Below, piece by piece: positions 52,916 through 63,295 of a stretch of 64,000 bases of DNA. How positions within the stretch are numbered: the first letter of the stretch is position 1; every line of letters begins with the position of its first letter. Below the pieces are notes generated by a model. It was not told the origin of the DNA and did no database searches. It saw nothing but the letters and a program-made list of their open reading frames with translations. This stretch comes from Aradus depressus (Eukaryota; Arthropoda; Insecta; Hemiptera; Aradidae), in contig OY759223.1 of NCBI GenBank assembly GCA_963662175.1, forward strand, positions 20,809,460-20,873,459, in the 5' to 3' direction. The translations under genes were made by a program, and so were the position numbers.

Positions 52916-53110
52916 GAGCCTAATGGAAATACATATATAATAACAGTTAATAGCTGTTTATGTATTTAATTTATCTAATGTAACATTTTTATGACATATC
53001 CTGGCTTAAGCGAAATATTATTATTATTATGACTGAACTTGGGGAAATATGACCGCCTCGGTACAAGTGCTTCCGACGTTTATAACTCATCCTTGAAACT
53101 GTTATCTATG

Positions 53111-53338
53111 ACTGTTGTCATACCTTTCGGTGGAAACCGTCGTCACTGTCTGCTGGTCGAGTACTGTGGACGAGCGCTTTCGATGTGAAGACATCATCTT
53201 CAAGCCACTGTTAATGTTGTGTGTGTTGACAACATTAACAGTGGCTTGAAGATGATGTCTTCACATCGAAAGCGCTCGTCCACAGTACTCGACCAGCAGA
53301 CAGTGACGTCGATATCCACCGAAAAGTATGACAACAGT
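53111..53338. repeat. Hairpin with 80-bp perfect arms
   Basis: 53141-53220 and 53229-53308 are perfect reverse complements over 80 bp with an 8-nt spacer (GTGTGTTG). The pairing continues outward with a few mismatches to 53111 and 53338. The arm contains GATGATGTCTTCACATCGAA, similar in layout to Penelope-like ends here. No ORF is convincing. Confidence 0.95.
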
Positions 53339-53869
53339 AACATATTTACTGGCGAAACTAACCCCTTTTTTTGCACAATATTTGTCCTCACACTCTCAAT
53401 ATTTTTGCACAAAACCGACATCTTCAAATTTTTCAGCGAAATTTTTGTCAGTGTGAGGGCCCTTTTACTGTGGTATTTGTTAGAGTGCATAATAGTAGTG
53501 CGAGCAACTAGCCAGTGTTCAGTTAGATGCCACACTAACTAAACTAATGGTATGTTTCTATTATTTTTGTTACTTTTTACACTGATGTCTTGATGTCTCA
53601 CTATCCACTATTTCTTTGTAATAGTTTGCAGCTCATCTGAAACACGGCATCCTGGCCAAACGAAAGATAAAGTATTCTATACGACATGTGAATTCATCCC
53701 TGTCATCGGGGGTTAGAACAGAATGTGTGAAATATTTTTTTCTACCAAAACCAATCTTCAGAGTTATAAATCGAATGCTGTTAAACAGGTTTCGTGTTTC
53801 GTTTGGAGCGTTTCGTTCACATCCTTCTCTTTTTTTAAAGAATAGAAAACAATGTTGCATGTGAATCAC

Positions 53870-54040
53870 CCGCAATATACTTCCCAAACACGAATTATTT
53901 CCACTAAGTTTTCGCTCCCTCTGAAATCGATTTTCAGAGTTGGTTGAAAATCAATAGATATCTTACTCAAGGACTTCTAAATTCTCTTACTGAATTTTGT
54001 GTCGATACATACAATTGCAGTTATTGTTTTTGTTTTTTCT
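53870..54040 (+). repeat. Family B fragment
   Basis: GTGAATCACCCGCAATATAC and TTCCCAAACACGAATT (family start), then TTACTGAATTTTGTGTCGAT. Truncated at the SINE-tail array. Confidence 0.6.
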
Positions 54041-54057
54041 ACATATAGTATTATAGT

Positions 54058-54545
54058 GTGTGCTCATGTCCGCCAGAGCGACGGAAGAGGCGATATGAGC
54101 TCGTAAAGCCCGGGCGTGAGACAAAAACATATAGTATTATAGTGGAGTTGGGCTCATGTCCACCAGAGCGACGGAAGAGGCGACATGACACTGTTAGGCG
54201 ATATGAGCTCGTAAAGCCCGGGCATGAATCACAAAAACATATCATTATAATGGCGTTGGGCTCATGCCCACCAGAGCGACGGAAAAGGCGATATGAGCTC
54301 GTAAAGCCCGGGCATGAGACAAAAACATATAGTATTATAGTGGAGTTGGGCTCATGTCCACCAGAGCGACGGAAGAGGCGACATGACACTGTTAGGCGAT
54401 ATGAGCTCGTAAAGCCCGGGCATGAATCACAAAAACATATAATATTATAGTGGAGTTGGGCTCATGTCCACCAGAGCGACGGAAGAGGCGACATGCCACT
54501 GTTAAGCGATATGAGCTCGTAAAGCCCGGGCATGAGTCACAAAAA
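54058..54545 (+). repeat. Tandem array of SINE-1 tail units (five copies)
   Basis: Each unit has GCTCATGTCCACCAGAGCGA, CGGAAGAGGCGA, ATATGAGCTCGTAAAGCCCG and GGCATGA-TCACAAAAACATA, that is, the last part of SINE-1. Copies alternate between short (about 90 bp) and long (about 108-110 bp) forms, the long ones with an extra GACATGACACTGTTA. Order: short, long, short, long, long. Frames on both strands stay open through several units and are not convincing genes. Confidence 0.88.
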
Positions 54546-55390
54546 CAACTAGAAAGAGCAGGCTAACTTTCAACTTTACCTTAGAAAAGTTTAGCTGCTT
54601 CTCATTTAGAAAATAAACAGACTTCTACAGAGAATGGCCCGCTGTTAAGAACTGTCCGATGGACTTTAGATAAAAGTTCTGCTTACTTAGTAACCAAGCC
54701 CTGTGTTTGGTAGTAAAATGAAGCTACAAGAAAGAAATGTTGTGTGTAGAATTATTGAGAACCTCAAGTCACTTCGTGTCTTGATTGTAACATTGGGAAC
54801 TATCTGTCTCAATAAACTGAACTGTGAATCGATCTATTTGCTCTTCTGTTTACATTATAAACTATAAGAATTATTCAAGAAATTTGGTAATTGGTGAGAA
54901 AACTCCTCAGTAAAAAAAACAAGAATTAGAATGCATCGACACAGACACACACATGCACAAACAGACACCATAGCGAAAATGATCAACACGTATTCAGGGG
55001 ACGTGAAAACCAGTTAAAAACTCGATCTCGGATTTTCGTACGATTACTATACTTGCTATATACTATAGTTATAAGAAAGTAAAAAAATTCTAATAGGAAT
55101 GGCTGTGTTGATTCAAAGCCTATAAGTATTAGAGAGACAAGGGGATAAATCCTTCCTGGTCCGAGGAAGGTTCTTATGAAGAGTTCTTAGCTGTTATTTC
55201 TAGGGATGGCGATCTGAGACAGATTAATCGAAGAATCGATGTTTGGGGTCATAATAATCGATCTGGACAATGAATCGATCAAGTGAATCGACCTCAGACA
55301 CCCTAAAATCATTTACTTACCGTTTCGTTTTATTCATGTTCGTTTTTAGTGCATGTTATTTTCTTGGCTGAATAAAACGTAATTACGTTT
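54546..55390. other. Unique and family D sequence, no gene
   Basis: 54930-55090 is a family D copy (GATCTCGGATTTTCGTACGA, CTATAGTTATAAGAAAGTAA). 55220-55300 has several ATCGAT words, without clear TIRs. The rest is unassigned. Confidence 0.4.
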
Positions 55391-57880
55391 TTCGAAAAAA
55401 GTCGGGCTAAATACCATTCCTCAAATTTCCTGCTTTTTAACGGTTTATAGATTTAATATTTGTTAAAACTGATAGACAGATTAAGATATATCGGGAAAGT
55501 CCCATCCGAAGGACGACGTGCTCAAGGTTTTTCGAACCTAAGTGAAATTTTAGCTACCTAGGTTTAGTTACATAACATACGACTCATTATCGAGCACCTG
55601 ACATACAAAAAGGCCCTCAATCATAGCTTGGAGTCCAATCCGAAGGACGACGTGCTCAAGTTATTTTTAACGTAAATGTAATTTCAACTACCCAGGTTTA
55701 GATACATAACATACGACTCATTAGCGAGTACCTGACATACAAAAAGGCCCTCGATCATAGCTTAAAGCCCAATCCGAAGGACGACGTGCTCAAATTTATT
55801 TTTATCTTCCCGATTAAAACATCTGAGCTAAGTGACTTGGCTAGATTTCTAAATGGCGATCCTGAGCTCGGTAGACTCCATTCTTCACATTTCTAGCTTT
55901 TAAACGGTTTTTAGATTTAATATTTGTTAAAACTGATGAACAACCGGGATATCTGAATCCTACACAAAAATCGAAATAAAAATGTTTTTCGAAAAAAGTC
56001 GGGCTAAATACCATTCTTCAAATTTCCTGCTTTTTAACGGTTTATAGATTTAATATTTGTTAAAACTGATAGACAGATTAAGATATATCGGGAAAGTCCC
56101 ATCCGAAGGACGACGTGCTCAAGGTTTTTCGAACCTAAGTGAAATTTTAGCTACCTAGGTTTAGTTACATAACATACGACTCATTATCGAGCACCTGACA
56201 TACAAAAAGGCCCTCAATCATAGCTTGGAGTCCAATCCGAAGGACGACGTGCTCAAGTTATTTTTAACGTAAATGTAATTTCAACTACCCAGGTTTAGAT
56301 ACATAACATACGACTCATTAGCGAGTACCTGACATACAAAAAGGCCCTCGATCATAGCTTAAAGCCCAATCCGAAGGACGACGTGCTCAAATTTATTTTT
56401 ATCTTCCCGATTAAAACATCTGAGCTAAGTGACTTGGCTAGATTTCTAAATGGCGATCCTGAGCTCGGTAGACTCCATTCTTCACATTTCTAGCTTTTAA
56501 ACGGTTTTTAGATTTAATATTTGTTAAAACTGATGAACAACCGGGATATCTGAATCCTACACAAAAATCGAAATAAAAATGTTTTTCGAAAAAAGTCGGG
56601 CTAAATACCATTCTTCAAATTTCCTGCTTTTTAACGGTTTATAGATTTAATATTTGTTAAAACTGATAGACAGATTCAGTTATATCGGGAAAGTCCCATC
56701 CGAAGGACGACGTGCTCAAGGTTTTTTGAACCTGTGAAATTTTAGCTACCCAGGTTTAGATACATAACATACGACTGATTATCGAGCACCTGACATACAA
56801 AAAGGCCCTCGATCATAGCCTAAAGTCCAATCCGAAGGACGACGTGCTCAAATTAATTTTTATCTTCTCGATTAAAACATCTGTCCTAAGTGCCTTGGCT
56901 AGATTTCTAAGTGGCGATCCTGAGCTCGATAGACTCCATATGTGTGATAAAATAAGTTACCGTTTGGTTCCAACTAAAATTATCAAGGAAGAAATGTGGA
57001 ATATAAGTGGGCTTTGAGGTACCGTTTTGACATATTTTCTGAAAAACAAATTAATACAGCTATGTTGGTAGATAGGCAGCATCCAGAAACGAAGATGGTC
57101 AACCAAAGAAAGATTCAGATGTATCGGGAAAGTCCCATCCGAAGGACGACGTGCTCAAATTTATTTTTATCTTCCCGATTAAAACATCTGACCGTGACTT
57201 AGCTAGATTTCTAAATGGCGATCCTGAGCTCGGTAGACTCCATTCTTCAAATTTCTAGCTTTTAAACGGTTTTTAGATTTAATATTTGTTAAAACTGATG
57301 AACAACCCGGATATCTGAATCCTACACAAAAATTGAAATAATAATGTTTTTCGAAAAAAGTCGGGCTAAATACCATTCTTCAAATTTCCTGCTTTTTAAC
57401 GGTTTATGGATTTACTATTTGTTAAAACTGATAGACAGATTAAGATATATCGGGAAAGTCCCATCCGAAGGACGACGTGCTCAAGGTTTTTCGAACCTAA
57501 GTGAAATTTTAGCTACCTAGGTTTAGTTACATAACATACGACTCATTATCGAGCACCTGACATACAAAAAGGCCCTCAATCATAGCTTGGAGTCCAATCC
57601 GAAGGACGACGTGCTCAAGTTATTTTTAACGTAAATGTAATTTCAACTACCCAGGTTTAGATACATAACATACGACTCATTATCGAGTACCTGACATACA
57701 AAAAGGCCCTCGATCATAGCTTAAAGCCCAATCCGAAGGACGACGTGCTCAAATTTATTTTTATCTTCCCGATTAAAACATCTGAGCTAAGTGACTTGGC
57801 TAGATTTCTAAATGGCGATCCTGAGCTCGGTAGACTCCATTCTTCACATTTCTAGCTTTTAAACGGTTTTTAGATTTAAG
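55391..57880 (+). repeat. Higher-order tandem repeat, about 597-bp unit, four copies
   Basis: TTCGAAAAAAGTCGGGCTAA begins units at about 55391, 55988, 56585 and 57350 (spacings 597, 597 and 765). Units 1 and 2 differ at one base in my reading. Inside each unit the word ATCCGAAGGACGACGTGCTC recurs about every 135 bp, and a TTTAACGGTTT-TAGATTTAATATT segment occurs twice. The CCGAAGGACG and CGAGTACCTGACAT words are shared with SINE-1, so the array probably arose from SINE-derived sequence. Unit 3 is more diverged and contains an insertion, 56940-57110. Confidence 0.92.
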
Positions 57881-58086
57881 ATAAAGTTTTTACCTTTTTC
57901 ATGAAACATTTCACAATTAAAATCTGAGGCCATGAGATGAACAAACTGTGAGAGGAGTGTTGGGTGATGTCACGTTGATTGAGTGTTGGGTGATGTCACG
58001 TCCCTATGTTTGAGCAGAACGTTTAAGGATGCTAGGAAATTTGCTAATTCAATGTTTTATTTAACGTTTTTGTGAACTTTTGTTTG

Positions 58087-58309
58087 GGGAGCCATGGTGA
58101 CCGTGCGGGCTAGAGCGTAGGGTTTTAGTCGCATGGTCTCACCTTGGTTTGCGGGTTCGAATCCCGTCCGGGAGTGAGTTTTATTTCGTAGATAAAACTC
58201 CCTTCCGGGGCCAAGGATGTCGTAAATAATTAGGTAAAACACCGTTATAAGAGACATGGCTAATATGCATCGTACATGAGGCCAAAAAAAAAAAAAAAAA
58301 AAAAAAAAA
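58087..58309 (+). mobile_element. SINE-2, tRNA-derived with poly(A) tail and 12-bp TSD
   Basis: AACTTTTGTTTG occurs at 58075-58086 and 58310-58321. The element starts GGGGAGCCATGGTGACCGTG (A-box region) with GCGGGTTCGAATCCCGTCC (B box), and ends in A27 or so. It is unrelated to SINE-1 outside the tRNA motifs and has a different tail type, implying a different LINE partner. Confidence 0.85.
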
Positions 58310-58344
58310 AACTTTTGTTTGTTTAAACACGTAAACAAATTGTC

Positions 58345-58686
58345 TCAAGAAAATTTGGTTCAATTCATGGTTGAAGTCTATGTTTTAATCAACCTGGTGG
58401 TCACAAGCGTTCTCAAGTACGCACTGGCTAGAACGTCCACTGATGCTAAGTATTCACTAGCTGTGGTTTCCGCCGTTGAATGGCGCGTACTAGCCATGGT
58501 GCCCAGGGGTCCTAAAAACTTACTAGCTGGGATGTCTGCCGTTGAAGGATTATAAGCGTTATTCCGTATGAATAATTGAAAATTATAACATCATGAATGT
58601 ACTATTGAAGAATTGAAATGGATTCGAACGAGAGATATTAGGAGAAAAGTCAAAGTTCCCCGGGCAACGCCGGGTATTACTGCTAG
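58345..58686 (+). mobile_element. Helitron 3' part, second copy
   Basis: Matches 34920-35207, with five base changes over the shared 200 bp, all transitions. An extra 40 or so bp (ATCATGAATGTACTATTGAA onward) lies before the GC hairpin CCCGGGCAACGCCGGG and CTAG end at 58686. The 5' terminus is missing. A 62-codon frame (VEVYVLINLVVTSVLKYALA) is open in both copies. Confidence 0.75.
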
Positions 58687-58814
58687 TAATAATAACAAAA
58701 ATGTCTCCGTGAAGTCATGAAGAATATGTACAAAATAATAACTATGTATACAATGAGAAAATAATTACAACGATAATAACAAAAATATAAAAAAAATAAT
58801 AATATAATTAGAAC

Positions 58815-59085
58815 TAGTTGAAACCCGGTCGAGGCCCTTGGGAGGTAAAATAAACGTATGCACGCTTCGGATGGGACGTTAAGCGATGGTCCCGAGCCTG
58901 TACGACGTCAGGTACTCGTTAAAGATACCCTGCCCTAGGTGAATAAAAATTGAGGGTAGGCAAAATTTAGGACTCCCACAGTAGAGTCGGGCTCATGTCC
59001 ACCAGTGTGACGAAAGAGCGCTCTGGTAGTAGGCGATATGACCTCGTAGTTAAAGCCCGGGCATGAGTCATAATAACTAATTAAT
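58815..59085 (+). mobile_element. SINE-1, head-truncated
   Basis: Begins at the B box region GTTGAAACCCGGTCGAGGCC and runs through a mildly diverged body to CATGAGTCATAATAACTAA. Confidence 0.85.
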
Positions 59086-59091
59086 TAGAAC

Positions 59092-59510
59092 TATGTTCTT
59101 TTTCTGTGTGAAAGGACTGTTTCAACTTTTCTAAGTTCAAGTTGAAAGTTGGCCTGATCGTTGAAGCTCAGGCAGAGAAGAGGGCGACCTTCTATGTAGA
59201 ACTCTGTTCGTTCACTGTGTGAAAGGACTGTTTCTACTTTTCTAAGTTCAAGTTGAAAGTTGGCCTGATCGTTGAAGCTCTGGCAGAGAAGAGGGCGACT
59301 TTCTATGTAGAACTCTGTTCGTTCACTGTGTGAAAGGACTGTTTCAACTTTCTAGGTTCAACTTGAAAGTTGGCCTGATCGTTGAAGCTCTGGCAGAGAA
59401 GAGGGCGACCTTCTATGTAGAACTCTGTTCGTTCACTGTGTGAAAGGACTGTTTCAACTTTTCTAAGTTCAAGTTGAAAGTGGGCCTGATGAAGCTCGGG
59501 CAGACAAGAG
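59092..59510 (+). repeat. 111-bp tandem repeat, about 3.8 copies
   Basis: CTGTGTGAAAGGACTGTTTC recurs at about 59104, 59215, 59326 and 59436. The unit includes TTCTAAGTTCAAGTTGAAAG, an imperfect short inverted repeat (AACTTTTCTAAGTTCAAGTT), and GAAGCTCTGGCAGAGAAGAG. Units are very similar, so the expansion is recent. Confidence 0.92.
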
Positions 59511-59934
59511 CCTGTTCCGGGCCATCAAGAGCCCACAGGAGCACTCAGCCAGGTGATAGAACCCATAGAGGTCGTACCATTCCTTTCAAGACACAACTTA
59601 TCTATACAATTCTCCTTAGCATAGCACACACCTCCCCACACTTCAATTTAACTTAACTCAACAAATTCAATTTAAGTTAACAACTAAATCAAATATTTAC
59701 AACATTATTGATTAAATTTACCTTTAAATCAGGACTAAATTTACACTTTGCTAATTGTTAATTATTACAGAATTAAATGAGTTGGTTGCCTGAGCATGTA
59801 GTTTCCCCACAGTTCATCTTTAACTATTAAAATCCCTCGAAAATAAATAATCTCTAGTCACAAATAACTAGGTATACTGAGGGATGGTGTTTATACATAG
59901 GGACCTACGCACTCAGAACTATTATAATAATTCT
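59511..59934. other. No gene recognised
   Basis: The array fades into CAAGAGCCTGTTCCGGGCCA and then AT-rich sequence with AATTTAACTTAACTCAACAA repeats. Nothing assigned. Confidence 0.35.
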
Positions 59935-60042
59935 AAATTTTGTCTACGCAAGTTGAATTAGGGTAGGGATCGTTACCGAGTACCTGACAAAGCAAAGACT
60001 CGGAACCGCAACCGAGATTGAACCCGCGATCTCGGGCTCAGG
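59935..60042 (-). repeat. SINE-1 fragment, diverged
   Basis: CTAAATTTTGTCTACGCAAG, GTTACCGAGTACCTGACA and the degraded tRNA-like GATTGAACCCGCGATCTCGG follow the SINE-1 minus-strand order, with a large internal deletion. Confidence 0.6.
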
Positions 60043-60301
60043 AATTTTCAGCCAAATCAGTCAAAGATAACGGAATGTTTAGAGGGGACTTAACATAAAA
60101 ACCTTAATAACTGCCAAAATAATGAATATATCGACTCGAAATTTTATATGAATGAATCCAAGCCCCCATAGAGACAACACATCAAGTTTTAGCCAAATCG
60201 GTCAAAGACAAGTAAGGAGTTACAGGGGAGGAGCCCAACTCAAAATTTAGTATGAACTCAGCACTCTCTGAGTAATTTTTCAATCAAATCGTTGGATTGG
60301 C

Positions 60302-60340
<39 letters not shown>

Positions 60341-60372
60341 AGTCCTTAGTCAATTTGAGTTGGGGAAGTACA
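60043..60372 (-). repeat. Family B copy with (GA)n microsatellite
   Basis: Minus-strand family phrases: GTACTTCCCCAACTCAAATT at the start and ATAAAATTTCGAGTCGATAT further in. A run of AG at 60306-60339 lies within it. Confidence 0.6.
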
Positions 60373-61152
60373 ATTCCGAAGATTTACTGACATTTTCCAG
60401 GTTCCTATTTTACCACTTTTTTCCACTAAAAACATGTCACCAATTATCTTGTGGGCCGTGAACTGTGCCTCTGCATGCGAATAATATGAAGCCATAAAAA
60501 TAATTATTATTATTTCTGTTAAATGGTCTCAAATTACAACTTCATTGCTGTTTATTGTCAAATTAAATATATTTAATTAAGTTAAGATGAGAAAGGAAGT
60601 AAATAGTTTTTTTTTTTTTCACAAATCGCTAAAACTATACATCCTAGAAATATAGGAATGGGGTTCCTTCAACCCTCTGTTTATTCTGGTCTTCCGTGGT
60701 AAACCAACGCATGGCGAATATCAGTTCTAGAACCATCTGGAGAATAGGACTGCTGAGTATTCCAGCTAGGGGTGAACATTGAAATGGTTTCAAATATTCT
60801 TGAGTAGATGTAATTAATTTTAAACATGTTTTTCTCCTGGGACTATTCTTCCAAAATTGTAATATCTAATATTTTTTCGCACATGTAATAAAAAGCTTTG
60901 GAAAATTATATTTAGGTCTTAAAGTGCATATTATGAAGTTTAATTTAATTGAAATTATAATAAATATTTTTTTTATTACTTTTTTTTTTCTTTCACAATC
61001 ATATCTCTTCTTACGTCCGTTCTTCAGGTCATTGTAAATATAGAAAATAAATAAAAAATAATAACAACAGCAACAAAAATTAAAAGAATTATAATTTGTA
61101 AAAAAAAGAAATAAACCAAGAGAAATAAACGAAATTAGTATGTAAGTATAAA
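60373..61152. other. No gene recognised
   Basis: AT-rich with poly(T) at 60607-60620 and 60968-60992. 61020-61080 has CATTGTAAATATAGAAAATA, weakly like LINE 3' ends. Nothing firmly assigned. Confidence 0.35.
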
Positions 61153-61961
61153 CAGGAGCGTAGCCAGGATTTTGAGCAGTGGAGGGGGGGGGGGGGGGGG
61201 GAGTAGAGGAACATTGTGCGTTGAGGAATGAGGAGGTCTATTTGAATTAAACAAATGAAGTCTATGGTTTTTTATAGATAGGACTGTGGACAAAATAATT
61301 TACATTGAAAATTGGGTACAAAAAGACCTCCTCATTCCTCAACGCAAAATGTTCCTCTACTGGGGGGGGCAAAGTTAGGCTACGAGGGTGGGGAGTATAG
61401 ACTCCCGGGGGCACAGCTCGCAGTTTCCGTGGTTAGCGTTGCAGACTTTTTGTTATCAATTTGGGAGACTCGGACCCCTAGAAGCTTCCCCTGAGGTAAC
61501 CACTGACTGTAATACTTAAGTTGACTTTACATGAGCAGCAAAAATGCAAAGCGCAGCAGCAGCAAATGCACGCTGTGGTTTCTGTGCTTTTAGAATTAAA
61601 TTACTCACATCCAATAGCATGCATTTGCTGCTGCTGCGCTTTGTATTTTTACTGCGCATGTAAAATCAGCTTTAAGAGTATAAAGTATAACATAAATGAC
61701 GATTTTGAGCGAGGAAATGAAATGATCGAATTCATATATATTTAAATAAATGTAATATGACTTGTTTTGTACATGTACATTTATGTAACAGCTGATTGCT
61801 GATTTAGGAATCAGACGCACGGGAAATTTGAAGATCCTATTGGTAACTTGCAAGTAATCCATTTTTAATAAAAACTATTTTTTTAGTTTACTTAATTTTT
61901 ATCTTGTTTTTTTTGCTCTGGCCAGGGGAGGGGGCGCCCCCCCCCCCTGGCTACGCCCTTG
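61153..61961. mobile_element. hAT-like element with 8-bp perfect TSD and internal inversions
   Basis: AGTATAAA is duplicated at 61145-61152 and 61962-61969. The ends are CAGGAGCGTAGCCAGG and CCTGGCTACGCCCTTG (inverse of CAAGGGCGTAGCCAGG). Just inside are long G (left) and C (right) runs. The segment GAGTAGAGGAACATTGTGCG near 61200 returns inverted at about 61341-61361, so part of the element has been duplicated in inverse. A second foldback is nested at 61514-61675. No transposase. Confidence 0.88.
61514..61675. mobile_element. Foldback MITE nested in the hAT-like element
   Basis: Arms of about 56 bp: GACTTTACATGAGCAGCAAA and AAAGCGCAGCAGCAGCAAAT on the left, returned inverted as ATTTGCTGCTGCTGCGCTTT and GCGCATGTAAAATCAGC on the right. 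Outer TTAA-like edges (CTTAAG and CTTTAAG) are compatible with a 3- or 4-bp A/T target, but I cannot define it. Confidence 0.8.
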
Positions 61962-61969
61962 AGTATAAA

Positions 61970-62449
61970 TATATTGGTGATATTAATAGAGGAAATATTG
62001 AACAAAAAGTAGATTGTAGAGTCTTTATAGGAGGAACTCTATCAAGAATGCTGAGGAAGAAATAACGTTATATTTTTATAAACTTTAGCTCCTGCTGAAA
62101 ATCAAACCAAAAAATAGTTTAAATTATAACTCTTCTTTCTTTCAGCTGAAGTTCTCTGGGAAAGTCAATTTAAATTCATGGATCAAGTCTCCAAATGAAT
62201 TTGATTAAATAAGTGTTTAATCCAAAGGAGACTTTTTCTCCCATGAAAAGAGAGGCCTATCAAAGAAAGCCGCCTCTTTTATAACCGGAAAGCTGAGGCT
62301 TTTCAGGTCTTTTTAAGAAAATTCTAAATTTAGAAGCACCTATTAAGAGACAAAATGCCCTTTGTTTGATTTTTAAATTTTTCTCTCAAATCATAGCTCG
62401 ACTAAGTCTTCACTAACAATTAGGATTGCCATATACGATATGATACCTA
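61970..62449. other. No gene recognised
   Basis: Repetitive-looking but not shared with other parts of the window. No motif seen. Confidence 0.35.
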
Positions 62450-63010
62450 TTATCTACACATGCTCTTACAAGACATTCGAGTATACAATAATGACATTTG
62501 CAAGGACCGTCTGTCAGAAGAGAGGTTCATAAAAAGTAAAAATAAATAATGAAAGTTCGTACTAAATAAAGAAAATTCCTGTACAGTTGTACCAATAAGA
62601 CATATACAAGTAAAATAAAGAAAAAATAGAAAGAATAATAAGACAGATAGACAGAAAATAGAAATAGCTATAACAATTGTAATAAAATGGAACAATAAAC
62701 TATAGGTACTGTAATAAGAAAAACAGAGAACAACATGGATGTAACTGTAAAGGGTTTTTTAGATATATTATTTAATAATTTAATTGTTCAACAAGAAATT
62801 TTCTGTATTTGGTAGCATCCTGTATGAATAGACAGAGTGAGAGGCAATCCTCCAGAGAGAAGCTGGTCCTGCCCAGATACCTCAGCCTCCACTCTGCCAG
62901 GACAGGACAGAGGTTACATAGGGAACAGATCTGGGCCTCAGGGTCCGCTCTCCCGGGCCTGAAGTTCAGCCCTAACATCTCCCCTCTGGCTCTGAACACA
63001 GTTGTCGATG
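62450..63010 (-). pseudogene. LINE C-terminal remnant with 3' UTR
   Basis: Minus strand 62772-62999 reads RARGEMLGLNFRPGRADPEA, QICSLCNLCPVLAEWRLRYL and GRTSFSLEDCLSLCLFIQDA. The GE(L/M)LGLN...C-S-L-C-N...C-P-V-L-x-E-x-R-L-x-Y-L-G pattern is a LINE C-terminal zinc motif. The segment between CSLCN and CPVL is too short, so the finger is partly deleted. Everything upstream, including the RT, is absent. 62450-62770 is presumed 3' UTR. Confidence 0.65.
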
Positions 63011-63084
63011 TAACGAATGTATCTATATGAAATTTAGTTTAAGGATTCAGGAGTTCCTGAGTAAAAGTAAAGACAGATATTGAT

Positions 63085-63180
63085 ATTGATATTGAATCAA
63101 ATCGGTAAATTGGTTTAATTAGATTAATTCGAGCGGAGGAAGTACATAGCCAGCGATTCACCGGCAACTTGTGTTTAAAT
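63085..63180 (-). repeat. Family B start fragment
   Basis: Minus strand GCCGGTGAATCGCTGGCTAT, GTACTTCCTCCGCTCGAATT is the family B 5' start. Confidence 0.6.
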
Positions 63181-63295
63181 AATTATTTTTCATGTAAAGT
63201 GATCTATACCAGTGATCTCATCTGACCAACCTCAAGAACGAAATTTTACCATAGGAATTATAAAGATGATGTGCAAAAGACTTACCTTGAAGAAG

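Noticed and set aside
53219..53542. 107-codon frame with opposing 111-codon frame
   Set aside because: Both arise from the perfect palindrome and AT-rich flank; no domain.
54058..54450. 130-codon frame with Cys-Pro-Pro-Glu-Arg repeats
   Set aside because: The repeats are SINE-tail units; the antisense frame is equally open, so coding is unlikely.
55391..57880. rDNA or histone-type gene cluster because of the 597-bp period
   Set aside because: Units contain no coding frame or rRNA-like sequence and carry SINE words.
58087..58170. Second tRNA gene candidate
   Set aside because: The B box is good, but the rest does not fold as a tRNA and a TSD plus poly(A) mark it as a SINE.
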